Shown: positions 27,302 to 38,693 of the stretch, in pieces
Position numbering within the stretch: the stretch's first letter is position 1
How the letters are laid out: each line of letters begins with the position of its first letter
From: Gandjariella thermophila
Lineage (GTDB): Bacteria; Actinomycetota; Actinomycetes; Mycobacteriales; Pseudonocardiaceae
Direction: 5' to 3'
Assembly: GCF_005405885.1 (NCBI RefSeq)
Contig: NZ_BJFL01000010.1
Location: 95,615-159,614, forward strand
Length of the DNA: 64,000 nucleotides
Program-made: the position numbers and the translations under genes
The notes under the pieces: model-generated
Seen by the model: only the letters and a program-made list of their open reading frames with translations
Databases searched by the model: none
Told to the model about the DNA's origin: nothing

Positions 27302-28390
27302 TCAGCGACGCTTGCGGCCCTGCTTCTTGCTTCGGGCACGGCCTGAGGTCAGGCCGGGGACCTCACCGGACTCGGCGCGCGCTCGTCCGTTGCTCGACGT
27401 AGCCGACGTGCTCGACGTGCTGGCCGTCGTGCCGGAGTCGGAGGCGGCGGTCTCGGTGGTTGTCTTGGGGTTCGCCTTGCCGGATTCCGGGCGCTTGCCG
27501 CCCTTGGGCGCCGTCGGCTTCTGGCCGGGCTTCGGTGCGAGCGCCTGCCGCTTCTCGCTGGCGACCGCCTTCTTCTCCTGCTCCTCGCGGTCGATCGTGC
27601 GGTACACGACGTACTGCTGGCCCAGCGTCCAGCCGTTGTTGCTCAGCCAGTAGAGCAGGATCGCGATCGGCAGGAACGCGCCACCGACCAGAACACCGAG
27701 CGGGAAGACCCATACGGTCAGCTTGTTCATGATCGCGGTCTGCGGATTGGCCATCGCCGCCTCGGTCTGCCTGGCCACCGAGTGCCGCGCGGTGAAGTGG
27801 GTGGCGATGCTCGCCACGATCATCAGCGGAATGGCCACCAGGATGACGTTGAACCGGTCGATGTGGCCGCCGAAGGCGTCGAGTTGCTGCTGCGGCTCGA
27901 TGATGTAGGAGGACAGCGGCACGCCGAAGAGCCGCGCGTCCAGGAAGGTCTTCACCTCGTCGGCGCTGAAGAAGTAGTTCGCCGTGTGCGCGTTCGCCTC
28001 GTAGCTCCACCCGGGGCGGTTGAACGAGCGCAGCACGTGGTACAGGCCGATGAACACCGGCACCTGCACGAGGACCGGTAGGCAGCCGCCCAGCGGGTTG
28101 ACGCCGTGCTCGGACTGCAGCTTCTGCATCTCCTGGGCGAGCTTCTGCTTGTCGTTCGCGTACTTCTTCTGCAGCCGCTTGATCTCCGGAGCGAACTCCT
28201 GCATCTTCCGCATCGAGCGGACCTGCCCCACGAACGGCTTGAACAGCAGCGCCCGCAGGGTGAAGACCAGGAAGACCACCGAGAGCGCCCATGCGATGCC
28301 GCTGGTGGCACCGAGGTGCAGCCAGACGCCGAACACCTTGTGCCAGAACCAGAGGATGGCCGACACGGGGTAGTAGATGAAGTTGAGCAC
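27302..28390 (-). CDS. yidC: Membrane protein insertase YidC
   Basis: 362 residues. Helices at about 5-22, 28-50, and three more between 100 and 260 give the five-helix insertase core. Seen: FLVFTLRALLFKPFVGQVRSMRKMQEFAPEIKRLQKKY, GGCLPVLVQVPVFIGLYHVLRSFN (conserved arginine region) and ILLYWLSNNGWTLGQQYVV. Inserts membrane proteins with or without SecYEG. The tail is long, basic and Ser/Thr-rich, which is common in actinobacteria. The GTG at 28390 has GAGGAG upstream, which overlaps the yidD stop; gap 4 bases. Confidence 0.96.
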   Translation of the reverse strand: MLNFIYYPVSAILWFWHKVFGVWLHLGATSGIAWALSVVFLVFTLRALLFKPFVGQVRSMRKMQEFAPEIKRLQKKYANDKQKLAQEMQKLQSEHGVNPLGGCLPVLVQVPVFIGLYHVLRSFNRPGWSYEANAHTANYFFSADEVKTFLDARLFGVPLSSYIIEPQQQLDAFGGHIDRFNVILVAIPLMIVASIATHFTARHSVARQTEAAMANPQTAIMNKLTVWVFPLGVLVGGAFLPIAILLYWLSNNGWTLGQQYVVYRTIDREEQEKKAVASEKRQALAPKPGQKPTAPKGGKRPESGKANPKTTTETAASDSGTTASTSSTSATSSNGRARAESGEVPGLTSGRARSKKQGRKRR

Positions 28391-28394
28391 GGAG

Positions 28395-28718
28395 CTACTC
28401 CTCAGCCGGGGTGTGGTGAGCCTGGTCCGAACCCGCACCCGATTGCCCGGCCACTCGGGTGCGCGCTGGCGGAACTGGGTCCAGACCTCCAGGGTGCCAG
28501 GGTCCACAGCGCAACAGGCGGCGCACGGTCAGCCACGAGCCGCGCAGCGCGCCGTGGGTGGTCAACGCCTCCACCGCGTAGGTGCTGCAGCTTGGATAGA
28601 ACCGGCAGCTTGGCGGCAGCAGGGGGGAGATCCACCGCCGGTAGAACCGGACCGGCTGCACCAGGAGCCACGCCGCGGGGCTGGACCGCGCGGCGCCCGA
28701 CCGAGCCGAGGCCGTCAC
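28395..28718 (-). CDS. yidD: Membrane protein insertion efficiency factor YidD
   Basis: 107 residues. Family signature is complete: [29 protein letters not shown] and [16 protein letters not shown], with the three conserved cysteines. Small protein at the inner face of the membrane that helps YidC. GTG at 28718 overlaps the rnpA stop by 4 bases. Confidence 0.93.
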   Translation of the reverse strand: MTASARSGAARSSPAAWLLVQPVRFYRRWISPLLPPSCRFYPSCSTYAVEALTTHGALRGSWLTVRRLLRCGPWHPGGLDPVPPARTRVAGQSGAGSDQAHHTPAEE

Positions 28719-29125
28719 CGCGCATCGCCGCCGTTCTCGGCGGGGGAGAGCAGCCGGAGCCGGCGCAGCGTGGCGTCCAGGTCCGCACCGAGGTCCCGGC
28801 TGGTCGCGTCAGCCGACGGGGGCAGAGCGCGAACCACCAGGTCGGTGCCCTCCGGCAGGGCGGCGAGCCGATCGCGCATCAGGTGCCGCAGCCGCCGGGC
28901 CACCCGGTGCCGGACCACCGCGTTGCCGACGGCCTTGCTCACGACGAAGCCCACCCGCGGCGGGCTACCCCGACCGCGGGTGGGCGACGACGAGCGGATC
29001 CCAGCCCGCTGACCACCATCCATCAGCGCGTGCACCACCAGCCGGGGTCGCCCGGCTCGGCGACCTCGGCGGATCACCAGACCGAAGTCCTGGCTGCGGG
29101 TGAGCCGGGCGGCCGCGGGGAGCAC
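28715..29125 (-). CDS. rnpA: Ribonuclease P protein component
   Basis: 136 residues. RNase P protein that helps the RNA subunit to mature tRNA 5' ends. Signature: [46 protein letters not shown], near residue 70-95. The frame is open to 29200 but the GTG at 29125 fits the family length and leaves 13 bases after rpmH. No clear ribosome-binding site; translation may be coupled to rpmH. Confidence 0.93.
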   Translation of the reverse strand: MLPAAARLTRSQDFGLVIRRGRRAGRPRLVVHALMDGGQRAGIRSSSPTRGRGSPPRVGFVVSKAVGNAVVRHRVARRLRHLMRDRLAALPEGTDLVVRALPPSADATSRDLGADLDATLRRLRLLSPAENGGDAR

Positions 29126-29138
29126 GGCACGACAGGGG

Positions 29139-29282
29139 TCAGGCGGACAGCCGAGCGCGACCCTTGCGGCGCCGAGCAGCCAGGATGGCGCGGCCCGCAC
29201 GGGTCCGCATGCGCAGCCGGAACCCGTGGGTCCTGGCGCGACGACGGTTGTTGGGCTGGAAGGTGCGCTTGCCCTTGCTCAC
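29139..29282 (-). CDS. rpmH: Ribosomal protein L34
   Basis: 47 residues, very basic: [20 protein letters not shown] begins the canonical L34 sequence, followed by [21 protein letters not shown]. Component of the large ribosomal subunit. GTG at 29282 with GGGAG upstream. Heads the operon rpmH-rnpA-yidD-yidC-jag, divergent from dnaA. Confidence 0.97.
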   Translation of the reverse strand: MSKGKRTFQPNNRRRARTHGFRLRMRTRAGRAILAARRRKGRARLSA

Positions 29283-29510
29283 GGCGGAACTCCCGGTGCT
29301 GACTACCAAGCAGGTCTGTAAGGCGTGTCCCCTGCCAGCGTCCGGCAGTGCGGGCTGGATCGGCTTGGTGCGGGCACACCAAACAAGCCCGGCACCAGCG
29401 GGAGACCATACGAGAGTACGCAGCGTGCATCCCGTTCTCAAACTCGGGGCATGCCTCGCCCCCGTTTCGGGAGGTCAACCCCCTTCGGTGTAGTCGTGAC
29501 CTTCGGCGTC

Positions 29511-29539
29511 TTGTGACAAGCCACGCCCCTTGTTAGCGT
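29511..29539 (+). promoter_or_regulatory. dnaA promoter
   Basis: -35 TTGTGA (29511-29516), 17-base spacer, -10 TAGCGT (29534-29539). This predicts a leader of about 240 bases ahead of dnaA. Confidence 0.65.
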
Positions 29540-29654
29540 GCCCCTCCACGGTTCCGGGCCGAGGAGCCTGGGGCAGCGGGAGCCGGTTCCCGGTCGCTCG
29601 GTACGTTGCATCTACGGGGGTTCTGCTGCGTCGCGGCGCGCCTTCGTGCACAGT

Positions 29655-29674
29655 TGTGGACAACCCTGTGGATG
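29655..29674. promoter_or_regulatory. DnaA box pair in the dnaA leader
   Basis: TGTGGACAA (29655-29663) is the exact complement of the actinobacterial DnaA box TTGTCCACA. CTGTGGATG follows at 29666-29674. A role in autoregulation of dnaA is likely. The 17 bases GGACAACCCTGTGGATG recur near the start of dciA. Confidence 0.75.
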
Positions 29675-29783
29675 CCTGCCGTCGGTGTCCACGTGGTGAG
29701 GCGCCGCATGCCACCGGAGGCCCCGGCACGGTGTCCACCGCGGCGGTGAGCCATGGGCCAACGGAGGGGAGGGGAGCGCCGAG

Positions 29784-31421
29784 GTGTCCGACCACCAGGC
29801 CGAGCTTGGCTTTGTGTGGGAGCAGGTCGTCGAGGAGTTGTCCGCCGGCACCCTCTCCCCGCTGCAGCGCGCCTGGATGCGGGTCACCCGCCCGATCGGG
29901 TTACTCGACGGCACCGCGCTGCTCGCCGCGCCGAGCGAGTTCGCCAAGGACGCCATCGAGCGCGTACTCCGGGAACCGATCACCGCGGCGCTGTCCCGGC
30001 GACTGGACCGCCCCGTGTCGCTCGCCGTCAAGGTCGACTCCATCGAGTCGCTGCCGCCGCCGACCCCCAGCCCGGCGGCCACCGGGACCGGGATGAGCGG
30101 GCTACCCAACTTCGCCCCCGGCGTCGGTCCCGGCGCGGCGGCCCCCGGCCACGACGGCTCGAGCCAGCCGACCCGCGCCACCGGCACCGGCGAGACCGCC
30201 GGCACCGCGCCTACCACCTCCGCGCCCGCCGAGGAAAACGCCGGCAGCGGCGAGACCGAGGACGAGGTGGACGAGGAGCGTGAGGCGCTGGCCACCGTCC
30301 ACGAGATCTGGCCCACCTTCGGCGGCCAGCGGCCACCCAGCGGCCAACCGTTCACCGCGCCGGCGCGGCCACCGAGTGCGCAGAGCCGGCTGAACGAGAA
30401 GTACACCTTCGACACGTTCGTGATCGGCGCCTCGAACAGGTTCGCCCACGCGGCGGCGGTCGCAGTGGCCGAGGCGCCCGCCCGCGCGTACAACCCGCTG
30501 TTCATCTGGGGCGAGTCCGGGCTGGGCAAGACGCACCTGCTGCACGCGGTCGGCCACTACGCCCAGCGCCTCTTCCCCGGCATGCGGGTGCGCTACGTCT
30601 CCACCGAGGAGTTCACCAACGACTTCATCAACTCCCTGCGGGACGACCGCAAGGTCGCCTTCCAGCGCCGCTACCGGGACATCGACGTGCTGCTCGTCGA
30701 CGACATCCAGTTCCTGGAGGGCAAGGAGGGAACCCAGGAGGAGTTCTTCCACACCTTCAACACGCTGCACAACGCCAACAAGCAGATCGTGGTCTCCTCG
30801 GATCGGCCGCCCAAGCGCCTGGAGACCCTGGAGGACCGGCTGCGCACCCGGTTCGAGTGGGGATTGATCACCGACATCCAGCCGCCCGAGCTGGAGACCC
30901 GGATCGCGATCCTGCGCAAGAAGGCGGCGCAGGACAAGCTCAACGCCCCGGCCGAGGTGCTGGAGTTCATCGCGGCCCGGATCGAACGCAACATCCGGGA
31001 GCTCGAGGGCGCGTTAATCCGGGTCACCGCGTTCGCCTCGCTCAACAGGCAGCCGGTGGACGTGCAGCTCGCCGAGATCGTGCTGCGCGACCTCATCCCC
31101 GACTCGCAGGCGCCGGAGATCACCGCCTCCACCATCATGGCGATCACCGCCGAGTACTTCGGGGTGACCATCGAGGACCTCTGCGGTCCCGGCCGGTCCA
31201 AGGGCATGGCCCAGGCCCGGCAGATCTCCATGTACCTCTGCCGCGAGCTCACCGACCTCTCCCTGCCCAAGATCGGGCAGACCTTCGGCGGCCGCGACCA
31301 CACCACGGTTATGCACGCGGACAAGAAGATCCGCAAGGAGATGGCTGAGCGGCGCCGCATCTACGACCAGGTGCAGGAGCTGACCGCGCGGATCAAGCAG
31401 CGCGCCCGCGGGGGCGTCTGA
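29784..31421 (+). CDS. dnaA: Chromosomal replication initiator DnaA
   Basis: 545 residues. Domain I at 1-90 ([22 protein letters not shown]), a long Pro/Thr/Gly-rich linker to about 190, AAA+ domain with Walker [14 protein letters not shown] near 250 and Walker [20 protein letters not shown], and domain IV with the signature [15 protein letters not shown] near 510. It binds the DnaA boxes of oriC and opens the origin with ATP. The linker is long, as in streptomycetes. GTG start preceded by GGAGGGGAGGGGAG. A hairpin with a T-run follows the stop. Confidence 0.98.
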   Translation: MSDHQAELGFVWEQVVEELSAGTLSPLQRAWMRVTRPIGLLDGTALLAAPSEFAKDAIERVLREPITAALSRRLDRPVSLAVKVDSIESLPPPTPSPAATGTGMSGLPNFAPGVGPGAAAPGHDGSSQPTRATGTGETAGTAPTTSAPAEENAGSGETEDEVDEEREALATVHEIWPTFGGQRPPSGQPFTAPARPPSAQSRLNEKYTFDTFVIGASNRFAHAAAVAVAEAPARAYNPLFIWGESGLGKTHLLHAVGHYAQRLFPGMRVRYVSTEEFTNDFINSLRDDRKVAFQRRYRDIDVLLVDDIQFLEGKEGTQEEFFHTFNTLHNANKQIVVSSDRPPKRLETLEDRLRTRFEWGLITDIQPPELETRIAILRKKAAQDKLNAPAEVLEFIAARIERNIRELEGALIRVTAFASLNRQPVDVQLAEIVLRDLIPDSQAPEITASTIMAITAEYFGVTIEDLCGPGRSKGMAQARQISMYLCRELTDLSLPKIGQTFGGRDHTTVMHADKKIRKEMAERRRIYDQVQELTARIKQRARGGV

Positions 31422-31446
31422 GCGCCGCTCGGTTCGCCATCCGAGG

Positions 31447-31483
31447 CCCCGCGACCGCCTTCCGGTTCGCGGGGTTTTCTGTT
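31447..31483 (+). terminator. dnaA terminator
   Basis: CCCCGCGA (31447-31454) pairs with TCGCGGGG (31467-31474), with CCG/CGG inside, followed by TTTTCTGTT. A classic intrinsic terminator 26 bases after dnaA. Confidence 0.85.
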
Positions 31484-31533
31484 GCGCTCACCTGTCCCCC
31501 CGGTGTGGTGACCCTCGCCGCGCGCGCCCACCC

Positions 31534-31755
31534 TTTCTGTTCCGCCCGCTCCGCCCGACCGACCCCGTCACACAGAAACCCGGCGCGGCGCCGGCGAACT
31601 TTCTGGGCACCCCCACGGGCGGGACCGAGCCTCCCCAGAGAAACCGCCCGGCCCGGCGGCCGGGGGTCGGCACACCGCCACCCAGCCGCCGCCGCGAACA
31701 CCGACACCCTTTCTGTTGACCCCGAGCGGTCCGACCCGCACGTCCCAGCAGAAAG
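31534..31755. repeat. Three inverted TTTCTG/CAGAAA pairs in oriC
   Basis: Plus-strand motifs TTTCTGTT (31534), CTTTCTGG (31599) and CTTTCTGTT (31711) each have a minus-strand partner, ACAGAAAC (31572), AGAGAAAC (31637) and GCAGAAAG (31748). Partner distances are 38, 38 and 37 bases. A seventh copy lies in the dnaA terminator tail (31475). The motif is AT-rich compared with its surroundings. Confidence 0.6.
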
Positions 31756-31775
31756 CAAAAGCAGCGGAAAACCCG

Positions 31776-32019
31776 CCGTCCACACATCACTGATCAGGGG
31801 GCTTCCGCGAAGATCCACACCGCACTCACCCTGTGCAGGACCTGGGTACGAACGGCCGCGCATCTGGGGATGGAACTGTGGACAGCTGGGGAACACTGTG
31901 GATGGAGCCGGGACGCCGCCGAGTTCTCCACCGCCGGCCCGAGCTGTCCACCGCTCGTCCCCCGGGTATGTCCACACCGGGCAGCCTCACCCGACCAGCC
32001 CAAACAGCCGCTGTCCACA
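31776..32019. promoter_or_regulatory. DnaA box array of oriC
   Basis: Seven near-consensus boxes within 244 bases, listed under oriC. Both orientations occur. None matches TTGTCCACA perfectly, which is usual for the low-affinity boxes of actinobacterial origins. Confidence 0.75.
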
Positions 32020-32300
32020 CCGCCCACAGCCCCTACTACTGGCACTGGTTTTCTCCTTCGAGGAGATGAACAAACCAAGAACAGGCGATAGCCGAAGCTG
32101 GGGATGGCGGGCGCCGCGACGCGCCACGCGGTTGCCGCCCCGAGATGACGCCGGGGCGGCGCACGCTCTACGGTGGAGCAGCCGCGCCGGGACAGCCGAC
32201 CGCCGCAGGACCCATCCGGGCCCTCCCGCTGCTGCCACCTCCGCCGCGCGGAACCATCCGCCCCGCCTGTTGGGTCGTGCCGAACACGAAAGGACGCCCC

Positions 32301-33440
32301 ATGAAGATCCGCGTCGAGCGTGACGGCCTTGCCGACGCCGTCGCCTGGGTCGCGCGCAGCCTGCCGTCCCGACCGCCCGTGCCGGTGCTCGGCGGGGTGC
32401 TGCTCGATGCCGGCTCCGGGGCCGGAGACACCGACGAGCCGCTGACCATCTCCGCGTTCGACTACGAGGTGTCGGCCACCGTTGGCGTTCCTGCCACGGT
32501 CGCCGACGGCGGCCGGGCGCTGGTCTCCGGCCGGCTGCTGGCGGACATCACCAAGTCGTTGCCCAACCATCCGGTGGAGATCTCGGTCGACGGCGCCCGC
32601 ATGTCGATCACCTGTGGCAACGCCCGGTTCAGCCTGCCCACCATGCCGGTGGAGGACTACCCGCAGCTGCCGGCCATGCCGCAGGTCGTCGGCGAACTCG
32701 CCGGCGAGGTGTTCAGCGAGGCGGTCGGCCAGGTGGCGGTCGCCGCGGGCAAGGACGACACGCTGCCCATGCTCACGGGCGTCCGGCTGGAACTCGCCGC
32801 GGACAAGCTCACCCTGGTGGCCACCGACCGGTTCCGGCTGGCCATGCGCGAGTTCGCCTGGCAGCCCTCGGCCGAGGTGAGCGAGACCGCCGTGCTGGTA
32901 CCGGCGCGCACGCTGGCCGACGCGGCGAGGACGCTGGGCGCCTCGGGCACCAAGGTCGAGCTGTCGCTGGCCTCCGGCGACGGCCTGCTCGGCCTGTCCG
33001 GCGCCGGCCGCCGCACCACCAGCCGGCTGCTGGACGCCGAGTTCCCGAAGTACCGCCAGCTGCTGCCCAGCGAGCACAGCGCCACCGCGGTGGTCGAGGT
33101 GGCCCCGCTGGTCGAGGCGATCAAGCGGGTTTCCCTGGTCGCCGAGCGTGGAACGCAGGTGAGGCTGGAGTTCAACGAGAGCACCCTGCGACTGTCCGCC
33201 GGCGGCGACGACGAGGGCAGCGCCGAGGAGGAGCTGCCGGTCGAGTTCACCGGCGAACCGGTGGTGATCGCGTTCAACCCCGGCTACCTGCTCGACGGGC
33301 TGGGCGCCGTGCGCGCCAACCGCGCCCACGTGTCGTTCACCACGCCGAGCCGGCCGGCGCTGATCAAGCCGGCGGACGAGGAAGGCAACGTCGTCGAGGG
33401 CTACCTCTACCTGCTGATGCCGGTGCGGCTGCCCGGCTGA
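32301..33440 (+). CDS. dnaN: DNA polymerase III sliding clamp
   Basis: 379 residues, three clamp domains of about 120 residues each. N-terminus [35 protein letters not shown]; central [17 protein letters not shown]-terminal hydrophobic pocket ending in [10 protein letters not shown]. The dimer encircles DNA and holds polymerase and partners. ATG with AAAGGA upstream. The frame is open back to 32145, but the ATG at 32301 fits all family members. Confidence 0.98.
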   Translation: MKIRVERDGLADAVAWVARSLPSRPPVPVLGGVLLDAGSGAGDTDEPLTISAFDYEVSATVGVPATVADGGRALVSGRLLADITKSLPNHPVEISVDGARMSITCGNARFSLPTMPVEDYPQLPAMPQVVGELAGEVFSEAVGQVAVAAGKDDTLPMLTGVRLELAADKLTLVATDRFRLAMREFAWQPSAEVSETAVLVPARTLADAARTLGASGTKVELSLASGDGLLGLSGAGRRTTSRLLDAEFPKYRQLLPSEHSATAVVEVAPLVEAIKRVSLVAERGTQVRLEFNESTLRLSAGGDDEGSAEEELPVEFTGEPVVIAFNPGYLLDGLGAVRANRAHVSFTTPSRPALIKPADEEGNVVEGYLYLLMPVRLPG

Positions 33441-33514
33441 CCAGCGGCAACACCGGCGCCCCGCTGCGGCCGCTCCCGCGGCGGTGGGCTCGCTCGAACG
33501 GGAGGACAGCGATC

Positions 33515-34429
33515 GTGCAGCTCGGACTCGTCGGCCTGGGCAAGATGGGCTTCAACATGCGGGAGCGGTTGCGCCGAGCCGGCCACGAGGTGGTCGGCTA
33601 CGACCGCAACCCGGACGTGAGCGACTCCTCGTCGCTGGCCGACATGGTCGGCAAGCTGGGCGCTCCGCGCATCGTCTGGGTGATGGTGCCGGCCGGCGGT
33701 CCCACCCGGCAGACCATCGCCGAGCTCTGCGAGCTGCTGGAGGCCGGCGACCTGGTGATCGACGGCGGCAACTCCCGGTTCACCGACGACCGTGCCAACG
33801 CCGCGGAGCTCGGCAAGAAGGGCATCGGCTACCTGGACTGCGGCGTCTCCGGCGGGGTGTGGGGCCTGCAGAATGGCTACGGGCTGATGGTCGGCGGTGA
33901 CGCGGCGCTGGTGCACCGGGCGATGCCGATCTTCGACGCGCTCCGCCCCGAGGGGCCGCGCGAGGAGGGCTTCGCGCACGCCGGGGACATCGGTGCCGGC
34001 CACTTCGCCAAGATGGTGCACAACGGCATCGAGTACGGCCTGATGCAGGCCTACGCGGAGGGCTTCGAGCTGCTGTCCGCCGCGGACTTCGTGCGGGACG
34101 TGCCGGGTGTGCTCAAGGCGTGGACCCGCGGCACCGTGGTCCGGTCCTGGCTGCTCGACCTGCTGGTCAAGGCGCTGGAGGACGACCCGGAGCTGGAGCG
34201 GCTGACCGGCTGGGTGGAGGATTCCGGCGAGGGCCGCTGGACCGTCGAGGAGGCCATCAACCACGCCGTGCCGGTGCCGGTGATCTCGGCGGCGCTGTTC
34301 GCCCGGTTCGCCTCCCGCCAGGAGGACTCGCCGGCGATGAAGGCCGTGGCCGCGCTGCGGAACCAGTTCGGCGGGCACGCCGTGCACCGCGCCGGCCCCA
34401 GCTCCGGCACCGGCAGCACACACCACTGA
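33515..34429 (+). CDS. gnd: 6-phosphogluconate dehydrogenase, decarboxylating (short GntZ-like type)
   Basis: 304 residues. NAD(P)-binding [25 protein letters not shown] at the start; [14 protein letters not shown]; the substrate motif [30 protein letters not shown]; catalytic lysine in [21 protein letters not shown]. This length is typical of the short, often NAD-preferring form (YqeC type) and not of the 470-residue enzyme. It oxidises 6-phosphogluconate to ribulose 5-phosphate and CO2. GTG start with GGGAGGA. It is a regular guest between dnaN and recF in actinobacteria. Confidence 0.94.
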   Translation: MQLGLVGLGKMGFNMRERLRRAGHEVVGYDRNPDVSDSSSLADMVGKLGAPRIVWVMVPAGGPTRQTIAELCELLEAGDLVIDGGNSRFTDDRANAAELGKKGIGYLDCGVSGGVWGLQNGYGLMVGGDAALVHRAMPIFDALRPEGPREEGFAHAGDIGAGHFAKMVHNGIEYGLMQAYAEGFELLSAADFVRDVPGVLKAWTRGTVVRSWLLDLLVKALEDDPELERLTGWVEDSGEGRWTVEEAINHAVPVPVISAALFARFASRQEDSPAMKAVAALRNQFGGHAVHRAGPSSGTGSTHH

Positions 34430-34439
34430 CCACTCCGCC

Positions 34440-35597
34440 GTGTACGTTCGGCAACTCCAGGTGACCGACTTCCGCTCGTGGGCGCACGCCGACCTCACCT
34501 TCGAGCCGGGAGTCAGCGTGCTGGTCGGGGCCAACGGTCAGGGGAAGACGAACCTCATCGAGGCGATCGGGTACGTGGCCACCCTCGGCTCGCACCGGGC
34601 GCCCACCGACGCCCCGCTGGTCCGGCACGGCAGCACCCGGGCCATCGTGCGCACCGCGGTGGTCAACGCGGGCCGTGAACTCCTGGTCGAGCTGGAGATC
34701 ACCCCGGGGAAGTCGAACCGGGCGCGGATCAACCGCGCCCCGGTCGGCCGGCCCCGTGACGTGCTCGGGGTGTTGCGCACCGTGCTGTTCGCGCCCGAGG
34801 ACATCGCCCTGGTCCGCGGCGACCCCGCGGAGCGCCGGCGGTTCCTGGACGAGCTGCTGGTCGCTCGTTCCCCGCGGTACGCCGGGATCCGCGGCGACTA
34901 CGACCGGGTGCTGAAGCAGCGCAGCGCGCTGCTGAAGACGGCGGGCGCCGCCCGCCGGGCCGGGGCCCGGGGCGAGGAACTGGCCACCCTGGACGTCTGG
35001 GACGGCCACCTGGCCAGGCACGGGGCCGAACTGCTCGCCGCCCGGCTGGACCTGGTCGCCGACCTCGGCCCGCACGTGGCCGCGGCCCACGCGGGGGTGG
35101 CGCCCGAGTCCCGGCCGGTGGAGGTGCGCTACCGGTCCACCCTGGGTGCCGCGCTGCCCGACGGCTACGGCGTCCCCGGCGGCGGGCGGGCCGACCCGGA
35201 GGCGCTGGCCGACGCGCTGCTCGCCGAGTTGGGCCGGATCCGCGCCCAGGAGGTGGAGCGCGGGGTGTGCCTGGTCGGACCGCACCGCGACGAGCTGGAA
35301 CTGGTGCTGGGCGAGGCACCGGCCCGCGGGTACGCCAGCCACGGCGAGTCGTGGTCGTTCGCGCTGGCCCTGCGCCTCGGCGCGTTCCACCTGCTGCGCG
35401 GCGAGGGCACCGAGCCGGTGCTGCTGCTCGACGACGTGTTCGCCGAACTGGACCGCCGCCGCCGGGAACGGTTGGCGGAGGTCGCCGCCGAGGCCGAGCA
35501 GGTGCTGGTAACGGCCGCGGTGGAGGAGGATCTCCCGGAGAAGTTGGCCGGTGCCCGGTACGAGGTGCGCGACGGCGAGGTGAGCCGTGCCGGGTGA
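34440..35597 (+). CDS. recF: DNA replication and repair protein RecF
   Basis: 385 residues. SMC-like ATPase: Walker [14 protein letters not shown] near residue 33, ABC-type signature [19 protein letters not shown] near 300, Walker [20 protein letters not shown]. Loads RecA on gapped DNA with RecO/RecR. GTG start 10 bases after gnd. Its TGA overlaps a GTG of the following frame (GTGA). Confidence 0.97.
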   Translation: MYVRQLQVTDFRSWAHADLTFEPGVSVLVGANGQGKTNLIEAIGYVATLGSHRAPTDAPLVRHGSTRAIVRTAVVNAGRELLVELEITPGKSNRARINRAPVGRPRDVLGVLRTVLFAPEDIALVRGDPAERRRFLDELLVARSPRYAGIRGDYDRVLKQRSALLKTAGAARRAGARGEELATLDVWDGHLARHGAELLAARLDLVADLGPHVAAAHAGVAPESRPVEVRYRSTLGAALPDGYGVPGGGRADPEALADALLAELGRIRAQEVERGVCLVGPHRDELELVLGEAPARGYASHGESWSFALALRLGAFHLLRGEGTEPVLLLDDVFAELDRRRRERLAEVAAEAEQVLVTAAVEEDLPEKLAGARYEVRDGEVSRAG

Positions 35598-36292
35598 CGG
35601 CCGCGGAAGGGCGGGACCGCCGGGCGGGTCCGCGACGACGAGTGAGCGGATCGGCTATGACGAGTAACACATCTGGGGACAACCCTGTGGATGGTGTGGA
35701 TAACTCGGCCGCTCAGCGGGAGCAACGTCCCGCCGAGTCCGACATTTCAGACACCTCGACGCCTGCTGCGCTCACCGGAGCGGGCGAACAGGAGCTCCGC
35801 GGCGCCGACCTCGCCAGGGCGGCCCTGGAGTCGGCGCGGGCCTCCGCCCGGGCACGCGGCCGGCGCCCCTCGGCGGCCAGGGGCACGCCGCGGGGGGCGC
35901 GGCGCCGCCGCGGCTGGTCCGGCGCCCGGCCGGACGACAGGGACCCGCAGCCGCTCGGCCGCATCGCCTCCCGGATCGCGGCGGACCGCGGGTGGACCGA
36001 CCGGCTGGCCGGTGGTCAGGTATTCGGCCACTGGTCCCGGCTGGTCGGCGCCGAGGTGGCCGAGCATGCTCGCCCGGTGTCCCTGCAGGACGGGGTGCTG
36101 ACCGTGCAGGCGGCGTCGACGGCGTGGGCCACCCAGCTCCGGCTGCTACAGCGGCAACTGCTGGCCCGCATCGCCGCCGGGGTCGGCAGGGACGTGGTGA
36201 GGCGACTGAAGATCCAGGGGCCGACCGGGCCGAGTTGGCGGTTCGGCCCGAAGCACGTGCCCGGCCGGGGTCCCCGCGACACCTACGGCTGA
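35594..36292 (+). CDS. DciA-like protein (DUF721), probable helicase partner
   Basis: Up to 232 residues. The C-terminal 120 form the DUF721 domain: [45 protein letters not shown], then [29 protein letters not shown]. Mycobacterial DciA acts with the replicative helicase DnaB. The start at GTG 35594 overlaps the recF stop, as in M. tuberculosis; ATG at 35657 (211 residues) is a good alternative. The N-terminal region is disordered. Codons near the start contain three DnaA-box-like sequences, including a perfect TGTGGATAA at 35695. Confidence 0.85.
   Translation: MTAAEGRDRRAGPRRRVSGSAMTSNTSGDNPVDGVDNSAAQREQRPAESDISDTSTPAALTGAGEQELRGADLARAALESARASARARGRRPSAARGTPRGARRRRGWSGARPDDRDPQPLGRIASRIAADRGWTDRLAGGQVFGHWSRLVGAEVAEHARPVSLQDGVLTVQAASTAWATQLRLLQRQLLARIAAGVGRDVVRRLKIQGPTGPSWRFGPKHVPGRGPRDTYG
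35676..35703. promoter_or_regulatory. DnaA boxes in the start of dciA
   Basis: TGTGGATAA (35695-35703) is the complement of the classic box TTATCCACA. CTGTGGATG (35685-35693) and GGGACAACC lie beside it. The 17 bases from 35677 to 35693 are the same as in the dnaA leader. Confidence 0.65.
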
Positions 36293-36301
36293 CCGCGATG
36301 A

Positions 36302-38494
<2,193 letters not shown>

Positions 38495-38547
38495 ACCCCT
38501 TGTCCGTATTGGACTGGTGGGTGCCGACGGATGAAGGGAACGACGCC

Positions 38548-38652
38548 GTGAGCCCCTTGGAGCAGTGTCCGGTCTGTAACGGCACCGGAAGGAACCCAGC
38601 CGACAAACGACATATCTGCCCGAGTTGCGGTGGCTCAGAACAAGGGCGCTGA
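38548..38652 (+). CDS. 34-residue zinc-knuckle protein between gyrB and gyrA
   Basis: Tiny gene from GTG at 38548 (AAGGGA upstream) to TGA at 38652. The protein has two cysteine pairs: CPVCNGTGR and ICPSCGG. The CXXCXGXG form is that of DnaJ-type zinc fingers. It lies 53 bases after gyrB and 41 before gyrA, same strand, and should be co-transcribed. GTG at 38521 would add 9 residues. No homologue function is known to me; too small for most annotation tools. Confidence 0.6.
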   Translation: MSPLEQCPVCNGTGRNPADKRHICPSCGGSEQGR

Positions 38653-38693
38653 CGCTCGTATCCCCGGCGGGCGCTTGAAAGGAAAACTCGGTC

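Larger units (their letters stand above)
29283..29783. other. rpmH-dnaA divergent control region
   Basis: About 500 bases with no gene. It holds a sigma-A type dnaA promoter (29511-29539), a perfect DnaA box (29655-29663) and a weaker box next to it. The rpmH promoter on the minus strand must lie between 29300 and 29500, but I could not pin it down. Confidence 0.7.
31422..32300. other. oriC: Chromosomal replication origin oriC
   Basis: The 880-base dnaA-dnaN gap. Its right part has at least seven DnaA-box-like sequences: 31776 (CCGTCCACA), 31811 (AGATCCACA), 31877 and 31897 (reverse), 31944, 31968 (ATGTCCACA) and 32011 (CTGTCCACA), mostly one base from TTGTCCACA. They are followed by a comparatively AT-rich stretch at about 32033-32092 that may be where strands open. 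The left part holds three similar inverted repeats. Position between dnaA and dnaN is the usual one in actinobacteria. Confidence 0.88.

Noticed and set aside
29686..29740. Extra DnaA boxes (GTGTCCACG, GTGTCCACC) in the dnaA leader
   Set aside because: Two mismatches each to the consensus; too weak to list as sites.
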